Shown here piece after piece: positions 26,070-34,804 of a stretch of DNA of 64,000 bases. The stretch's first letter is position 1. The number at the start of each line of letters is the position of its first letter. The notes beneath the pieces are model-generated. The model ran no database searches and was not told where the DNA came from. It saw only the letters and a program-made list of their open reading frames with translations. The position numbers and the translations under genes were made by a program. Source of the stretch: Sphingomonas adhaesiva (GTDB taxonomy: Bacteria; Pseudomonadota; Alphaproteobacteria; Sphingomonadales; Sphingomonadaceae); contig NZ_NWVC01000001.1 in the NCBI RefSeq assembly GCF_002374855.1, forward strand, positions 248,001-312,000, in the 5' to 3' direction.

Positions 26070-26866
26070 GCGGGTTGCTTTCGTGCGTCGGCCAGCGCGG
26101 CCGACAGGGACTGGACATAGGCGGTGACCGGCGCGGGCGCGGCGGCACCATGTTCGGCGACGATCTCCACGATCGCGGAGCCGACGACGACGCCGTCGGC
26201 GACCCGGCCGATCGCGCGCGCCTGTTCCGGGGTGCGCACGCCGAAACCGACCGCGATCGGCAGGTCGGTCGCGCCCTTCAGCCGCGCCACCGCGTCCTCG
26301 ATCGACGCCTGCACCGCCTGCTGCTTGCCGGTGATGCCGGCGACCGAGACGTAATAGACGAAGCCGCTGGCCCCGCCCAGCACCTCGCCCAGCCGCGCCG
26401 CGTCGGTGGTGGGCGTCGCCAGCCGGATCAGGTCGACGCCCGCCGCGCGCAGCGCCGGGCCGATCGCATCGTCTTCCTCCGGCGGGACGTCGACGCAGAT
26501 CACGCCGTCGACCCCGGCATCGCGCGCCGCGTCCGCGAACCATTCGGCCCCGCGGCGCAGCATCGGATTGGCATAGCCCATCAACACCAGCGGCACGTGC
26601 GGGTGGCGCGCGCGGAAACCGGCGGCGATCGCCAGGATGTCGGCGGTGGTGGTGCCCGCACCCAGGCTGCGGATGTTTGCCGCCTGGATCGCGGGGCCGT
26701 CCGCCATCGGATCGGTGAACGGCATCCCCAGTTCGATCACGTCCGCCCCGCCCGCGACCAGCGCGTCGAGGATCGCGGGCGTCGCCGCCGCATCGGGATC
26801 GCCCGCGGTGACGAAGCAGACCAGCGCGGGGCGGTTCGCCGCAAAGCCATCGGACAGCCGGGTCAC
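26066..26866 (-). CDS. trpA: Tryptophan synthase alpha subunit
   Basis: Cleaves indole-3-glycerol phosphate to indole and glyceraldehyde 3-phosphate. 266 aa TIM barrel with catalytic Glu45 ([11 protein letters not shown]) and Asp56 (MADGP); the [11 protein letters not shown] and GFGVRTPEQ phosphate-site segments are present. The GTG start at 26866 overlaps the trpB TGA (GTGA). Confidence 0.97.
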   Translation of the reverse strand: MTRLSDGFAANRPALVCFVTAGDPDAAATPAILDALVAGGADVIELGMPFTDPMADGPAIQAANIRSLGAGTTTADILAIAAGFRARHPHVPLVLMGYANPMLRRGAEWFADAARDAGVDGVICVDVPPEEDDAIGPALRAAGVDLIRLATPTTDAARLGEVLGGASGFVYYVSVAGITGKQQAVQASIEDAVARLKGATDLPIAVGFGVRTPEQARAIGRVADGVVVGSAIVEIVAEHGAAAPAPVTAYVQSLSAALADARKQPA

Positions 26867-28092
26867 ATCGACACTCCCAGCGCCCCGGCGACGGTGAAGA
26901 TATCCTTGTCGCCGCGCCCGCACAGATTGGCCAGGATGACCTGATCGTCGCGCATGTCGCGCGCACGGCGCGTGACCGCGGCGATCGCGTGCGCGGGTTC
27001 CAGCGCGGGGATGATCCCCTCCGTCCGGCACAGCAGCTGGAACGCGTCCAGCGCCTCGCGGTCGGTGACCGAGGTATAGTCGACGCGGCCGATATCCTTC
27101 AGCCACGCATGTTCGGGCCCGATGCCGGGATAATCGAGGCCCGCGGAAATCGAATGCGCCTCGGCGATCTGGCCGTCCTCGTCCTGCAACAGATAGGTCT
27201 TGTTGCCGTGGAGCACCCCCGGGAAGCCGCCCGCCAGGCTGGCGGCATGGCGCGCCTCCAGCCCTTCGCCCGCCGCCTCGACGCCCAGCATCGCGACGTC
27301 GCCGTCGTCCAGGAACGGGTGGAACAGGCCGATGGCATTCGATCCGCCGCCGATCGCGGCAACCAGCAAGTCGGGCAGCCGCCCGGTGCGCGCCAGCATC
27401 TGCGCGCGCGCCTCGCGCCCGATCACGCTTTGGAAATCGCGCACCAGTTCGGGGTAGGGATGCGGCCCGGCGGCGGTGCCGATGATGTAGAAGGTGTCGT
27501 GGACGTTGGCGACCCAGTCGCGCAGCGCCTCGTTCATCGCATCCTTCAGCGTGCGCGCGCCGCTTTCCACCGCGCGCACTTCCGCACCCAGCAGCTTCAT
27601 GCGGAACACGTTCGGCGCCTGCCGCTCGACGTCCTTGGCACCCATGTAGATCACGCACGGCAGGCCGAAGCGCGCGCAGACCGTCGCGGTGGCGACGCCA
27701 TGCTGCCCAGCGCCCGTCTCCGCGATGATCCGCGTCTTGCCCATGCGGATCGCCAGCAGGATCTGGCCGATGCAATTGTTGATCTTGTGCGCGCCGGTAT
27801 GGTTCAGCTCGTCGCGCTTGAACCACAGCTGTGCGCCCATCCCCGGCGCCGCGCCGTCGCGCAGCGCATCGGTCAGCCGTTCGGCATAATAAAGCGGCGA
27901 GGGGCGGCCGACATAATGTTCGAGCAGGTCGTCGAACTGCGCGGCGAAGGCCGGATCCTGTTTCGCGGCGCGATACTCGCGCTCGAGATCGAGGACGAGC
28001 GGCATCAGCGTCTCGGCGACGTAGCGGCCGCCGTAGTCGCCGAAATGGCCGCGATCGTCGGGTTGGGCGCGGAAGGAATTGGGAGCGTTCAT
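26863..28092 (-). CDS. trpB: Tryptophan synthase beta subunit
   Basis: PLP enzyme that condenses indole with serine to tryptophan; partner of TrpA. 409 aa. PLP Lys103 lies in the [10 protein letters not shown] motif, the [12 protein letters not shown] segment follows, and the phosphate cup [10 protein letters not shown] is present. Its ATG overlaps the trpF stop. Confidence 0.98.
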   Translation of the reverse strand: MNAPNSFRAQPDDRGHFGDYGGRYVAETLMPLVLDLEREYRAAKQDPAFAAQFDDLLEHYVGRPSPLYYAERLTDALRDGAAPGMGAQLWFKRDELNHTGAHKINNCIGQILLAIRMGKTRIIAETGAGQHGVATATVCARFGLPCVIYMGAKDVERQAPNVFRMKLLGAEVRAVESGARTLKDAMNEALRDWVANVHDTFYIIGTAAGPHPYPELVRDFQSVIGREARAQMLARTGRLPDLLVAAIGGGSNAIGLFHPFLDDGDVAMLGVEAAGEGLEARHAASLAGGFPGVLHGNKTYLLQDEDGQIAEAHSISAGLDYPGIGPEHAWLKDIGRVDYTSVTDREALDAFQLLCRTEGIIPALEPAHAIAAVTRRARDMRDDQVILANLCGRGDKDIFTVAGALGVSM

Positions 28093-28721
28093 AGTGAGGC
28101 GACCCGTTGCAGGAAGGCGGCGATCTTGTCCACGTCCTTGACGCCCGGCGCGGTTTCGACGCCCGACGATACGTCGATCAGCGGCGCGCCGGTGCGCCGG
28201 ATCGCCTCGCCGACATTGCCCGCGTCCAGCCCGCCCGACAGCGCCCAGCGCAACGGATGGCGAAAACCGTCGAGCAGCGACCAGTCGAACCGCACCCCCA
28301 TGCCGCCGGGCAGCTTGGCGCCGTCCGGCGTCTTGGCGTCGTACAGGATCAGGTCGGCGGCGCCCGCGACACGGGCGGCATTGTCCAGATCGGCGCGGGT
28401 CTTCACCGCGACGACCGCCCATGTCTCGCGGCCGAAGCGGGCGCGGATCGCGGCGATCCGGTCCGGCGCGGTCTTGTGCAGCTGGATCGCATCGAGCGTG
28501 CCGGCGGTGGCCGCAAGCAATTCGTCGTCGGGATCGACGAACACGCCGACGCGGCGGACGTGACCCGGCATCCGCTCGGCAAGCGCGCGTGCCTGGTCGG
28601 GCGCGACATAGCGCGGGGAGGGGGCGAAGAAGTTCAACCCGATATGGCTCGCGCCGCCGGCGATGGCGGCGTCGAGCGTCGGTGCGGTGGACAGGCCGCA
28701 GATCTTGGCGGTGGCGGGCAT
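28089..28721 (-). CDS. trpF: Phosphoribosylanthranilate isomerase
   Basis: Amadori isomerase of tryptophan synthesis, 210 aa TIM barrel. Catalytic Cys8 in AKICGL and Asp128 in [11 protein letters not shown] are visible, as is the SGGLDAGNV phosphate loop. It lies 59 bp downstream of pyrF. The trpEGDC genes are not in this window. Confidence 0.96.
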   Translation of the reverse strand: MPATAKICGLSTAPTLDAAIAGGASHIGLNFFAPSPRYVAPDQARALAERMPGHVRRVGVFVDPDDELLAATAGTLDAIQLHKTAPDRIAAIRARFGRETWAVVAVKTRADLDNAARVAGAADLILYDAKTPDGAKLPGGMGVRFDWSLLDGFRHPLRWALSGGLDAGNVGEAIRRTGAPLIDVSSGVETAPGVKDVDKIAAFLQRVASL

Positions 28722-28780
28722 GGCCGGCGATATAGGGGCGGCGGGCGCGTTTGTCCCCCACCCGTGTCGCGTCGTGCCGA

Positions 28781-29455
28781 CTACAGCGTCGCCTCGATCG
28801 CGCGCGCGGCGGCGTCGGGGTCTTCCGCCTGGGTGATCGGGCGGCCGATCACCAGGATCGACGCGCCGTCGTCCAGCGCCTGTCGCGGGGTGACGACGCG
28901 CTTCTGGTCGCCTGCCGCGCCATTGGCGGGGCGCACGCCGGGGACGACGAAGAATCCCTTCGGCCAGGCGCGATGCGCGGCCTTCACCTCCGCGCCCGAG
29001 CAGACGATCCCGTCCAGCCCGGCCGCGCGCGCCAGATCGGCGAGCCGCATCACATGGTCGTGCGCGCTGCCGCCGACGCCGGTGTCGGCCAGGTCGCGTT
29101 CGTCCAGGCTGGTCAGCATGGTGACCGCCACCACTTTCGTATCGGGGTGGGCGGCGGCCTTGGCATCCTCCAGCATCGCGCGTCCGCCGGCGGCGTGGAC
29201 GGTCAGGATCGCGGGGGCCAGCGGGGCCAGCGACTGCACCGCCTTGGCCACGGTATTGGGGATGTCGTGCAGCTTGAGATCAAGGAAGACCGGCAGGCCA
29301 ATCTCCTCCATCGCGCGCACCCCCGCCGGACCGTTGGCGCAGAAGAATTCCAGGCCCAGCTTCAGCCCGCCGACATGATGGCGCACGCGGGTGGCGAGCG
29401 CGCGCGCGCGTTCCAGATCGGGCGTGTCGATGGCGACGAAGATGCGGTTGCTCAC
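28781..29455 (-). CDS. pyrF: Orotidine-5'-phosphate decarboxylase
   Basis: Last step of UMP synthesis. 224 aa with the [11 protein letters not shown] signature (Asp59, Lys61, Asp64) and the VVPGVRP and ILVIGRPI phosphate-site segments. The GTG start at 29455 overlaps the TGA of the lapA-like gene, so it is coupled to it. Confidence 0.97.
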   Translation of the reverse strand: MSNRIFVAIDTPDLERARALATRVRHHVGGLKLGLEFFCANGPAGVRAMEEIGLPVFLDLKLHDIPNTVAKAVQSLAPLAPAILTVHAAGGRAMLEDAKAAAHPDTKVVAVTMLTSLDERDLADTGVGGSAHDHVMRLADLARAAGLDGIVCSGAEVKAAHRAWPKGFFVVPGVRPANGAAGDQKRVVTPRQALDDGASILVIGRPITQAEDPDAAARAIEATL

Positions 29456-29793
29456 GGCTGGACTCCGTTGGGCGCGGCGTCCGCGGGAACGGGGGGCACG
29501 GGTGGTGCGGGCGGCACCGGCTCCGCGACGCGCGCGGCGGTGAGCGCGCGTTCGGTCTCCAGCGCACGTTCGGCGGCGGCGAGACGCTGACGAAGGCGGA
29601 AGCGGATCCAGTGCTGGTAGACCAACGTCGGCACGAACCCGATGAGGAAGGTCGCCAGCAGCAGCACCGGCAGGTTCACCTCCGCCACCATCCCACCGAA
29701 CAGCTGGATCGACACGGTTGTCCAGTTGCCGAAAGTGAAGACCGCCGCGACGAACGCGAGCAGGCACCAGAACAGGAGCTTCAGGAATTGCAT
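29452..29793 (-). CDS. LapA-domain (DUF1049) membrane protein
   Basis: 113-aa inner-membrane protein with two hydrophobic segments (about 5-22 and 38-58), a heptad-like cytoplasmic stretch (RLRQRLAAAERALETERAL) and a Pro/Ala-rich end. This layout matches LapA/YciS-type proteins that act with LapB in LPS-assembly control in enterics. In a bacterium that probably lacks LPS the role must differ. First gene of the pyrF-trp run. Confidence 0.85.
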   Translation of the reverse strand: MQFLKLLFWCLLAFVAAVFTFGNWTTVSIQLFGGMVAEVNLPVLLLATFLIGFVPTLVYQHWIRFRLRQRLAAAERALETERALTAARVAEPVPPAPPVPPVPADAAPNGVQP

Positions 29794-29857
29794 GGCGCGC
29801 AGGCTAGGGCGGTCGTGCGGATTTTTCCAGTCCGTGGGCGAAACGATCGCGTGCCGG

Positions 29858-32182
29858 TCATCCGATTTCGCGGCGCAGGGTGGCGATCAGGTCGGTGGCG
29901 GTGGACAGGCGGGGGGCTTCCTCGTCCAGGATCGCGAGGAAGGCGGCACGCTTGATCGCGGCGATGCGGCCGGCACGCAGGCGGGCGCCGGGGGGCAGGG
30001 TGGAGACGGTGATGTCGATCATCCGTTCGGCGCCGTGCAGCCGGCCCCACAGATAGTCGTTCTCCCGATACGCCCTGCTAAAGAAGGCGCCGAAGTTGCT
30101 GAATTGTATGCCCTTCAATGTCGCCTCCGCACCGCCCTCGCGGATCGAGCGGGCATCGTCGGGGGAGACGCGGTCGACCTTGATCGGGTCGAATTCGTCG
30201 GTGCCCTCACCCTGGAGCAGCGGCATGGTGGCGATGTCGAAATAGGGAAAGCCGAGGTAGTTGAGCAGCATCGGCCGCCGGATCTCGCGCGGCATCGCGG
30301 CCAGTGCGGTCGCCATCCGTTCGTCGGTGTCGGCGTCGAGCGTGGTGAGATCGAGCGCGGTGCCCAGCGAGTCGAGCAGCGGACCGGCATCGTCGCGCAG
30401 TGCGCGCACGTCGCGGCGAAGCGCGGTGTGCCGCTCGGGAAGGCGCGCGTCGAGATAGGCGCTGAGCGAGTCGTAGATGGCATCGCGCAGCGGCGCGAGC
30501 GTGGTTTCGTCGGCCGCGCCCTCCACTTCCGTTAGGCGACGCGCCAGCAACCGCAGGCGGCGGACGCGGAAATTGAGATCGAAGGTGCGCAGGAACGCGA
30601 TCATCGCGTCGCTGGCCCCGCCCGCGAAGACCGCATCGGGGCCAAGCCCGCGCGCCGCCAGCGCCGCATCCAGCCGCTGGCGCAGTCGCCCGCCGCGCCG
30701 CGCCGCCGGCTCCCCGCCGATCGACTGGAGCAGCGCGGCGACGGATTCGACCACCCCGGCGGCCTTCAACTGGCCGTAGCTGGTGTAGGCATAGCCGGCG
30801 CGGTCGGCCGCCGACTGCTGCGCGCGGCGACGCCATGCCACCAGCCGCGCGGGGGTGGGACGATCGAGGAACAGCGTGCGGCCGAACAGCCCCTCGATCT
30901 CCGCCTCCACCTGCGGGCGGATCGCCTCGGTGATCGCGCGCATCCGCTCGATCCGGCGCGACCGTTCGGCCAGCGCCTCCAGATTGTCGCGGATCGGCTG
31001 CTGACGGGGCAGTTCGCTGACCGCGCCGATGATCGTCTGGAAGAAGCCGGGCGCGCCGTGCGTTCCGTTGCGCATCCCGAACTTATGCCCGGGCGACGGA
31101 TCGATATAGACGAAGCGGCGGTCGATCTGGCGGCGCGCGGGGCGTTCGCGCAGCGCGTCGATCGCCGGGCGGAACGGCGCGTTGGCCAGCACCGAACCGT
31201 CGATCAGCACCGCCTTTTCCGCCGCCCGTGCCGCGTCGTGGCGCGGCAGCACGCGCGACAGGAACGCGCGGCGCCCCGGCCACGACTGCCGCCGGCCCTT
31301 CAGCACCGCATCCAGCTCCGCCACGGTGAACGGGGGAAAGGCGCCGGGGAAGCTGGAGGTGGCCCGCGCCGCGAAGGCCAGTTCCGCCGGCGCGGCCAGC
31401 GTCTGCACCGCATGGCCATGATCGGTGAAGGGGAAGACCAGGCGATGTTCGGTCTCCATCACCTCGGCAGGTGAATGGAGCTGGAGCCGCTCGGGATGCC
31501 CGCCGAAATCGGTGACGGTGACGAACAGGTCGAGCGGCTGGCCATCGGGCAGCAGCCGCGGCCCGCGCGGCGCCGCCGCCATGGCGTCGAACGCATCGAG
31601 CAGCATCGTGGTGAAGCCCGCGCCGGAAAAGGGCGGTTCGAACCAGCGCGAGCGGATGAAGTGCGACAGCTTGCCCTTCACCTCGTCGCAGGTGGCATCG
31701 TCCAGCGCCTCCAGCTGGTCGGCGCTGCGCCCCGCCGCCATCCACGCCAGCGGCATCGCCCACACCTTCGAGAAGCGCGAGGCCGGCGCGGCCTCGGCGT
31801 CGATCAGCCGCTCGACATCGGCGCCGTCCAGCCACAGGTCGGTCAGCGGGTCGAGCGACTGGCCGCTGGCGATCGCCTGCGCCAGGAACACGCCGTTGAT
31901 CCCGCCCGCACTCGCGCCCGCGACGTTATCGGGCAGGATGCGCAGCCGGATGCCGCCCTGCGCCTCGATCTCGGTCAGCAGCTCCAGATAGACCTGTGCG
32001 CTCGCGCCGACGCACGCGCCGCCGTCATGCGCGGCGCGGCTGGCGCGCGCTAGGTGCCACACCTCCTTGGTGATGCCGTGCATGTACACCGCCAGGCTGA
32101 TCCCGCCGTAGCAGACCAGCGCCAGCCGCAATTCCTTCTCGCGCAGCGCCTCCTGGCGTGCGGAGGGCGACGGCGGCGTCAT
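29858..32182 (-). CDS. Patatin-like phospholipase, long form
   Basis: 774 aa, probably a membrane-associated acyl hydrolase. The N-terminal third is a patatin domain: oxyanion-hole region CYGGISLAVYMHG (about 24-36), nucleophile Ser91 in GASAGGING, and a candidate Asp of the catalytic dyad in LIDGSVLAN. The remaining 400 residues are mostly charged helices (DUF3376-like patatin-related proteins have this shape). ATG 32182 overlaps the stop of the endonuclease/phosphatase-family gene. No signal peptide is apparent. Confidence 0.85.
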   Translation of the reverse strand: MTPPSPSARQEALREKELRLALVCYGGISLAVYMHGITKEVWHLARASRAAHDGGACVGASAQVYLELLTEIEAQGGIRLRILPDNVAGASAGGINGVFLAQAIASGQSLDPLTDLWLDGADVERLIDAEAAPASRFSKVWAMPLAWMAAGRSADQLEALDDATCDEVKGKLSHFIRSRWFEPPFSGAGFTTMLLDAFDAMAAAPRGPRLLPDGQPLDLFVTVTDFGGHPERLQLHSPAEVMETEHRLVFPFTDHGHAVQTLAAPAELAFAARATSSFPGAFPPFTVAELDAVLKGRRQSWPGRRAFLSRVLPRHDAARAAEKAVLIDGSVLANAPFRPAIDALRERPARRQIDRRFVYIDPSPGHKFGMRNGTHGAPGFFQTIIGAVSELPRQQPIRDNLEALAERSRRIERMRAITEAIRPQVEAEIEGLFGRTLFLDRPTPARLVAWRRRAQQSAADRAGYAYTSYGQLKAAGVVESVAALLQSIGGEPAARRGGRLRQRLDAALAARGLGPDAVFAGGASDAMIAFLRTFDLNFRVRRLRLLARRLTEVEGAADETTLAPLRDAIYDSLSAYLDARLPERHTALRRDVRALRDDAGPLLDSLGTALDLTTLDADTDERMATALAAMPREIRRPMLLNYLGFPYFDIATMPLLQGEGTDEFDPIKVDRVSPDDARSIREGGAEATLKGIQFSNFGAFFSRAYRENDYLWGRLHGAERMIDITVSTLPPGARLRAGRIAAIKRAAFLAILDEEAPRLSTATDLIATLRREIG

Positions 32183-32877
32183 GCCAGTTCCAGTTCCGCC
32201 CAGATCGGCAGATGGTCCGACGCGGTACGCGCCGCGGCGCTGGCATGGACGCCGCACGCGGTAATGCGCACATCGGGCGATACCATGATCCGGTCGAGCC
32301 GCACGATCGGGCGGCGCGCGTGGAAGCTGGGGCCGGTGTCCGCGAAGCGATAGTCATGGCCGAAATCGCGCAGGCAGCCCGACTGGCGGCTCCATTCGTT
32401 GAGATCGCCCATCATCACCGTCGGGCGCCGCGCTGCGCTGGCGCCGACATGCGTCATGATCGCGGCCGCCTGCCGCCGCCGCCACAGGCCCGACAGGTCC
32501 AGGTGCATACCCACGACGCGGATCGTGGCGCCGCCCAGGTCCACATCGGCCATCACCGCGCCGCGCGGTTCCAGCGCGGGCAGGTGGACCGGCTCGCAAT
32601 CGACGACCCGCGCCGACTTGCGCACCAGCAGCGCATTGCCGTGCCAGCCCATGCTGGCGGCGCGGACGGCGACGCCGACCGCCTGCCAGTCGCCATGTTC
32701 CTCCAGCAGGTGTGCGGTCAGCACCGCCGCGCGCGTGCCGAAGCGGCGGTCGGCCTCCTGCAGGGCGATGACGTCGGCGTCGATCTCGCGCAGGACCTGC
32801 AGGATGCGTTCGGGGTTGCGGCGGCGATCGGTGCCGATCGCCTTGCGCATGTTATAACTGGCGACCTTCACCTTCAT
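32179..32877 (-). CDS. Endonuclease/exonuclease/phosphatase (EEP) family protein
   Basis: 232-aa metal-dependent phosphodiesterase fold. Motifs: ASYNMRKAIG (Asn metal site), LQEADRR (Glu metal site), MHLDLSG, MGDLNEW (Asp-x-Asn) and the terminal SDHLPIWAEL (Asp-His). EEP proteins of this size next to lipid genes (for example YbhP beside a cardiolipin synthase) act on unknown phosphodiesters, and the four-base overlap with the patatin gene suggests a lipid-related role rather than DNA repair. ATG 32877 is the last in-frame start before the conserved core. Confidence 0.85.
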   Translation of the reverse strand: MKVKVASYNMRKAIGTDRRRNPERILQVLREIDADVIALQEADRRFGTRAAVLTAHLLEEHGDWQAVGVAVRAASMGWHGNALLVRKSARVVDCEPVHLPALEPRGAVMADVDLGGATIRVVGMHLDLSGLWRRRQAAAIMTHVGASAARRPTVMMGDLNEWSRQSGCLRDFGHDYRFADTGPSFHARRPIVRLDRIMVSPDVRITACGVHASAAARTASDHLPIWAELELA

Positions 32878-33046
32878 GTGCGCACCGTAACGACCACCGC
32901 CGCCCGGCGGTTGCACGATGCTGTCACGCAATCGTTACCAACCCGTCTTGACGTTACGGAAAGCTGGGCGCAGCCTCCGTTCTCGAAGTTCGTCGACCGG
33001 CGAGCGATGGGCCGCCGCCGACGTCTTCGGGACAGGAGAAGCTGCC

Positions 33047-33721
33047 ATGGCCTATGCCGATAGCGTTCGCGGATCACGTCGTCTCCCTACCATCGCCGGC
33101 GTCGCCGCGCTCCATGCCGTCATCGGCTATGCCTTCGTCAGCGGCATGGCGGTGGATGTGGCGGGGCGGATCGAGCGGACGTTCACGACCACCAACATCC
33201 CCGTTCCGGCCCCCCCGCCCGTCGACACGCCGCCCCCGCCCAAGCAGGCGCTCGCAAAGACACAGACGCCTCAGCATAGCGAGCCGCCGGTGACCGCATC
33301 CACCGCGATCGACGCGCCGGCGTCGAGCTGGACGGTGCCGGTAACGACCTTCCCGCTCGACCCCCCGGTGATCGGCGACCTGCTGCCGCCACAGCCGCAA
33401 CCCTCCGCCTCGGCATCGCCGGACCTCGCGCGTGGCGCGGCGGTGCGCGGCGACCGCGCTGCGTGGATCACCAACGACGATTATCCCCCCGCCGCGATCC
33501 GCGCGGAGGAACAGGGCACGGTGGGGATCAGCATGGCGATCGGCACCAATGGCCGCGTGACGTCATGCCGGGTGACCGCGCCCAGCGGGTCGTCGGCGCT
33601 CGATCAGGCGACCTGCCGGCTCTACGCCCAGCGTGCACGCTTCACCCCGGCGCGCGACGCGGCCGGCACGGCAATGGAGGGGAGCTACAGCGACCGGGTG
33701 CGCTGGTACCTGCCGCGGTAA
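33047..33721 (+). CDS. TonB-family energy transducer-like protein
   Basis: 224 aa: a short cytoplasmic N-terminus, one hydrophobic segment (about 15-38), a periplasmic Pro-rich linker (VPAPPPVDTPPPPKQ), and a C-terminal TonB_C-like domain (AWITNDDYPPAAIRAEEQGTV onward, with ISMAIGTNGRVTSCRVTAPSG). TonB proteins transmit proton-motive force to outer-membrane receptors; the presence of cysteines (CRVT, ATCRL) and the lack of adjacent exbBD suggest an accessory TonB paralogue. GGAGA lies 7 bp before the ATG. Confidence 0.85.
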   Translation: MAYADSVRGSRRLPTIAGVAALHAVIGYAFVSGMAVDVAGRIERTFTTTNIPVPAPPPVDTPPPPKQALAKTQTPQHSEPPVTASTAIDAPASSWTVPVTTFPLDPPVIGDLLPPQPQPSASASPDLARGAAVRGDRAAWITNDDYPPAAIRAEEQGTVGISMAIGTNGRVTSCRVTAPSGSSALDQATCRLYAQRARFTPARDAAGTAMEGSYSDRVRWYLPR

Positions 33722-33737
33722 ACGCACGATCACGCCA

Positions 33738-33835
33738 CCGTCATGCCGGACCCATTCCGGGGTGCGGTGCGCCGCGTCCACACCGGCCGCTGAGGTCGTG
33801 GAATGGTGGACCCCGGAACAGGTCCGGGGTGACGG
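33738..33835. repeat. Pair of REP-like palindromic repeats
   Basis: Two related sequences lie in opposite orientation: 33738-33766 and 33805-33835. Each centres on a GC-rich palindrome (second copy CCCCGGAACAGGTCCGGGG) flanked by CCGTCA. The pair resembles REP/BIME units that are scattered between genes in alphaproteobacteria; it may also stop tonB transcription. Confidence 0.6.
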
Positions 33836-33848
33836 GTGGTCAGGGGGA

Positions 33849-33924
33849 TGGTGCCGGTTGCAGGGATCGAACCCGCGACCTTCGGTTTACAAAACCGCTG
33901 CTCTACCAGCTGAGCTAAACCGGC
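33849..33924 (-). tRNA. tRNA-Thr (UGU anticodon)
   Basis: A complete 76-nt cloverleaf on the minus strand: acceptor GCCGGTT/AACCGGC, D-arm GCTC/GAGC, an anticodon arm with loop TTTGTAA giving anticodon TGT (codon ACA), T-arm with the TTCGATC loop, and an encoded CCA end at 33851-33849. The anticodon stem has one mismatch at its outer pair. Confidence 0.95.
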
Positions 33925-33943
33925 ATCGTCCCGCCCCCATGCG

Positions 33944-34804
33944 TCAGCGGACGCCGAAGGTCCAGCCCTCCGTCGCGGCGATCTGTTCGGTCAACGCGGG
34001 GGGATGCCACAGCGCGGCGTCCGCGGCGTGGCGGCGCAGCCATGCCGACGCCATGATCGCGTCGGTGGCGTGATCGTCATAGGCGGGAAGCGGCGCGTGC
34101 GGGCCTGAGGCGAGCGCGGCCAGCGCGGCATCCAGCGCGGCGGCATCGCGCAGCTTGCTGCGCCCGCGCGGCACGCCGGCGGCGCGCGCGGCGATCGCGG
34201 TATAGATTTCCACCACCAGCGCGCCGCGCGGCGGCACCGCATCGAACGGCCATATCGCGATGCGCCCGGCCAGATGGTGGAGCAGCCGCATCCCCGCGAA
34301 GCTGGCCTTGGCCACCTGCGCCGCGCCGATCGCGTCATAGACGGTCGATGGCTTGGTGGTGCCGTCGCCCGCCACCTCGCACGCGCGCCAGTGGAGGAAG
34401 TCGCGCTTCGCGCCATCGGCGGCGCCCAGGTAGAAATGGCGCCCGCGCCGCGCCTCCAGGAACGACGCCGCGCCCAGATCAGCATCGTCGCTCATCGCAT
34501 CGACATAGGCCCATAGCGCGCGGGCGTCGGGGGTGGCCACCGTCTCCCCCGGCAGATGCGCGCCGCGCGTCACGAACGGCGCGGAAAAGCTGAAGTCGAA
34601 CCCGGCCAGCAGCGCATCGTCGCGCTGTGCCGCCAGCCAGTCGAGCACGCCGCGCCGCGACCACGCACGGCCGTCGGGCGCGGCGACCAGCGTCGGCGGG
34701 GCATCGCCCGCGTCGCAGGTGGCGACCGCGATGCCGCGGTGGCGGTCGCCCTTCGCCCCCGACCAGTCGATCGCTGCGAAGCGTGTGAAGCGGGTGGGGG
34801 TCAC
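33944..34804 (-). CDS. DUF429-like / RNase H-fold hypothetical protein
   Basis: 286 aa, unknown function. The opening RFAAIDWSGAKG and the later LLAGFDFSFSAPFV and VVEIYTAIAARAAG segments give the Asp/Glu pattern of an RNase H-like fold, as in DUF429 proteins; the end (YDDHATDAIMASAWLRRHA) resembles the last acidic motif. This suggests a nuclease or a nucleotide hydrolase but no activity is proven. GTG 34804 overlaps the serine-hydrolase TGA. Confidence 0.65.
   Translation of the reverse strand: MTPTRFTRFAAIDWSGAKGDRHRGIAVATCDAGDAPPTLVAAPDGRAWSRRGVLDWLAAQRDDALLAGFDFSFSAPFVTRGAHLPGETVATPDARALWAYVDAMSDDADLGAASFLEARRGRHFYLGAADGAKRDFLHWRACEVAGDGTTKPSTVYDAIGAAQVAKASFAGMRLLHHLAGRIAIWPFDAVPPRGALVVEIYTAIAARAAGVPRGRSKLRDAAALDAALAALASGPHAPLPAYDDHATDAIMASAWLRRHAADAALWHPPALTEQIAATEGWTFGVR

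Noticed and set aside
24054..26120. Long plus-strand open frame opposite folC and accD
   Set aside because: folC and accD are certain on the minus strand; no ribosome site or motif for the plus frame.
31635..31660. GGTTCGAACC in the patatin gene, T-loop-like
   Set aside because: Coding sequence of a clear gene; no acceptor stem.
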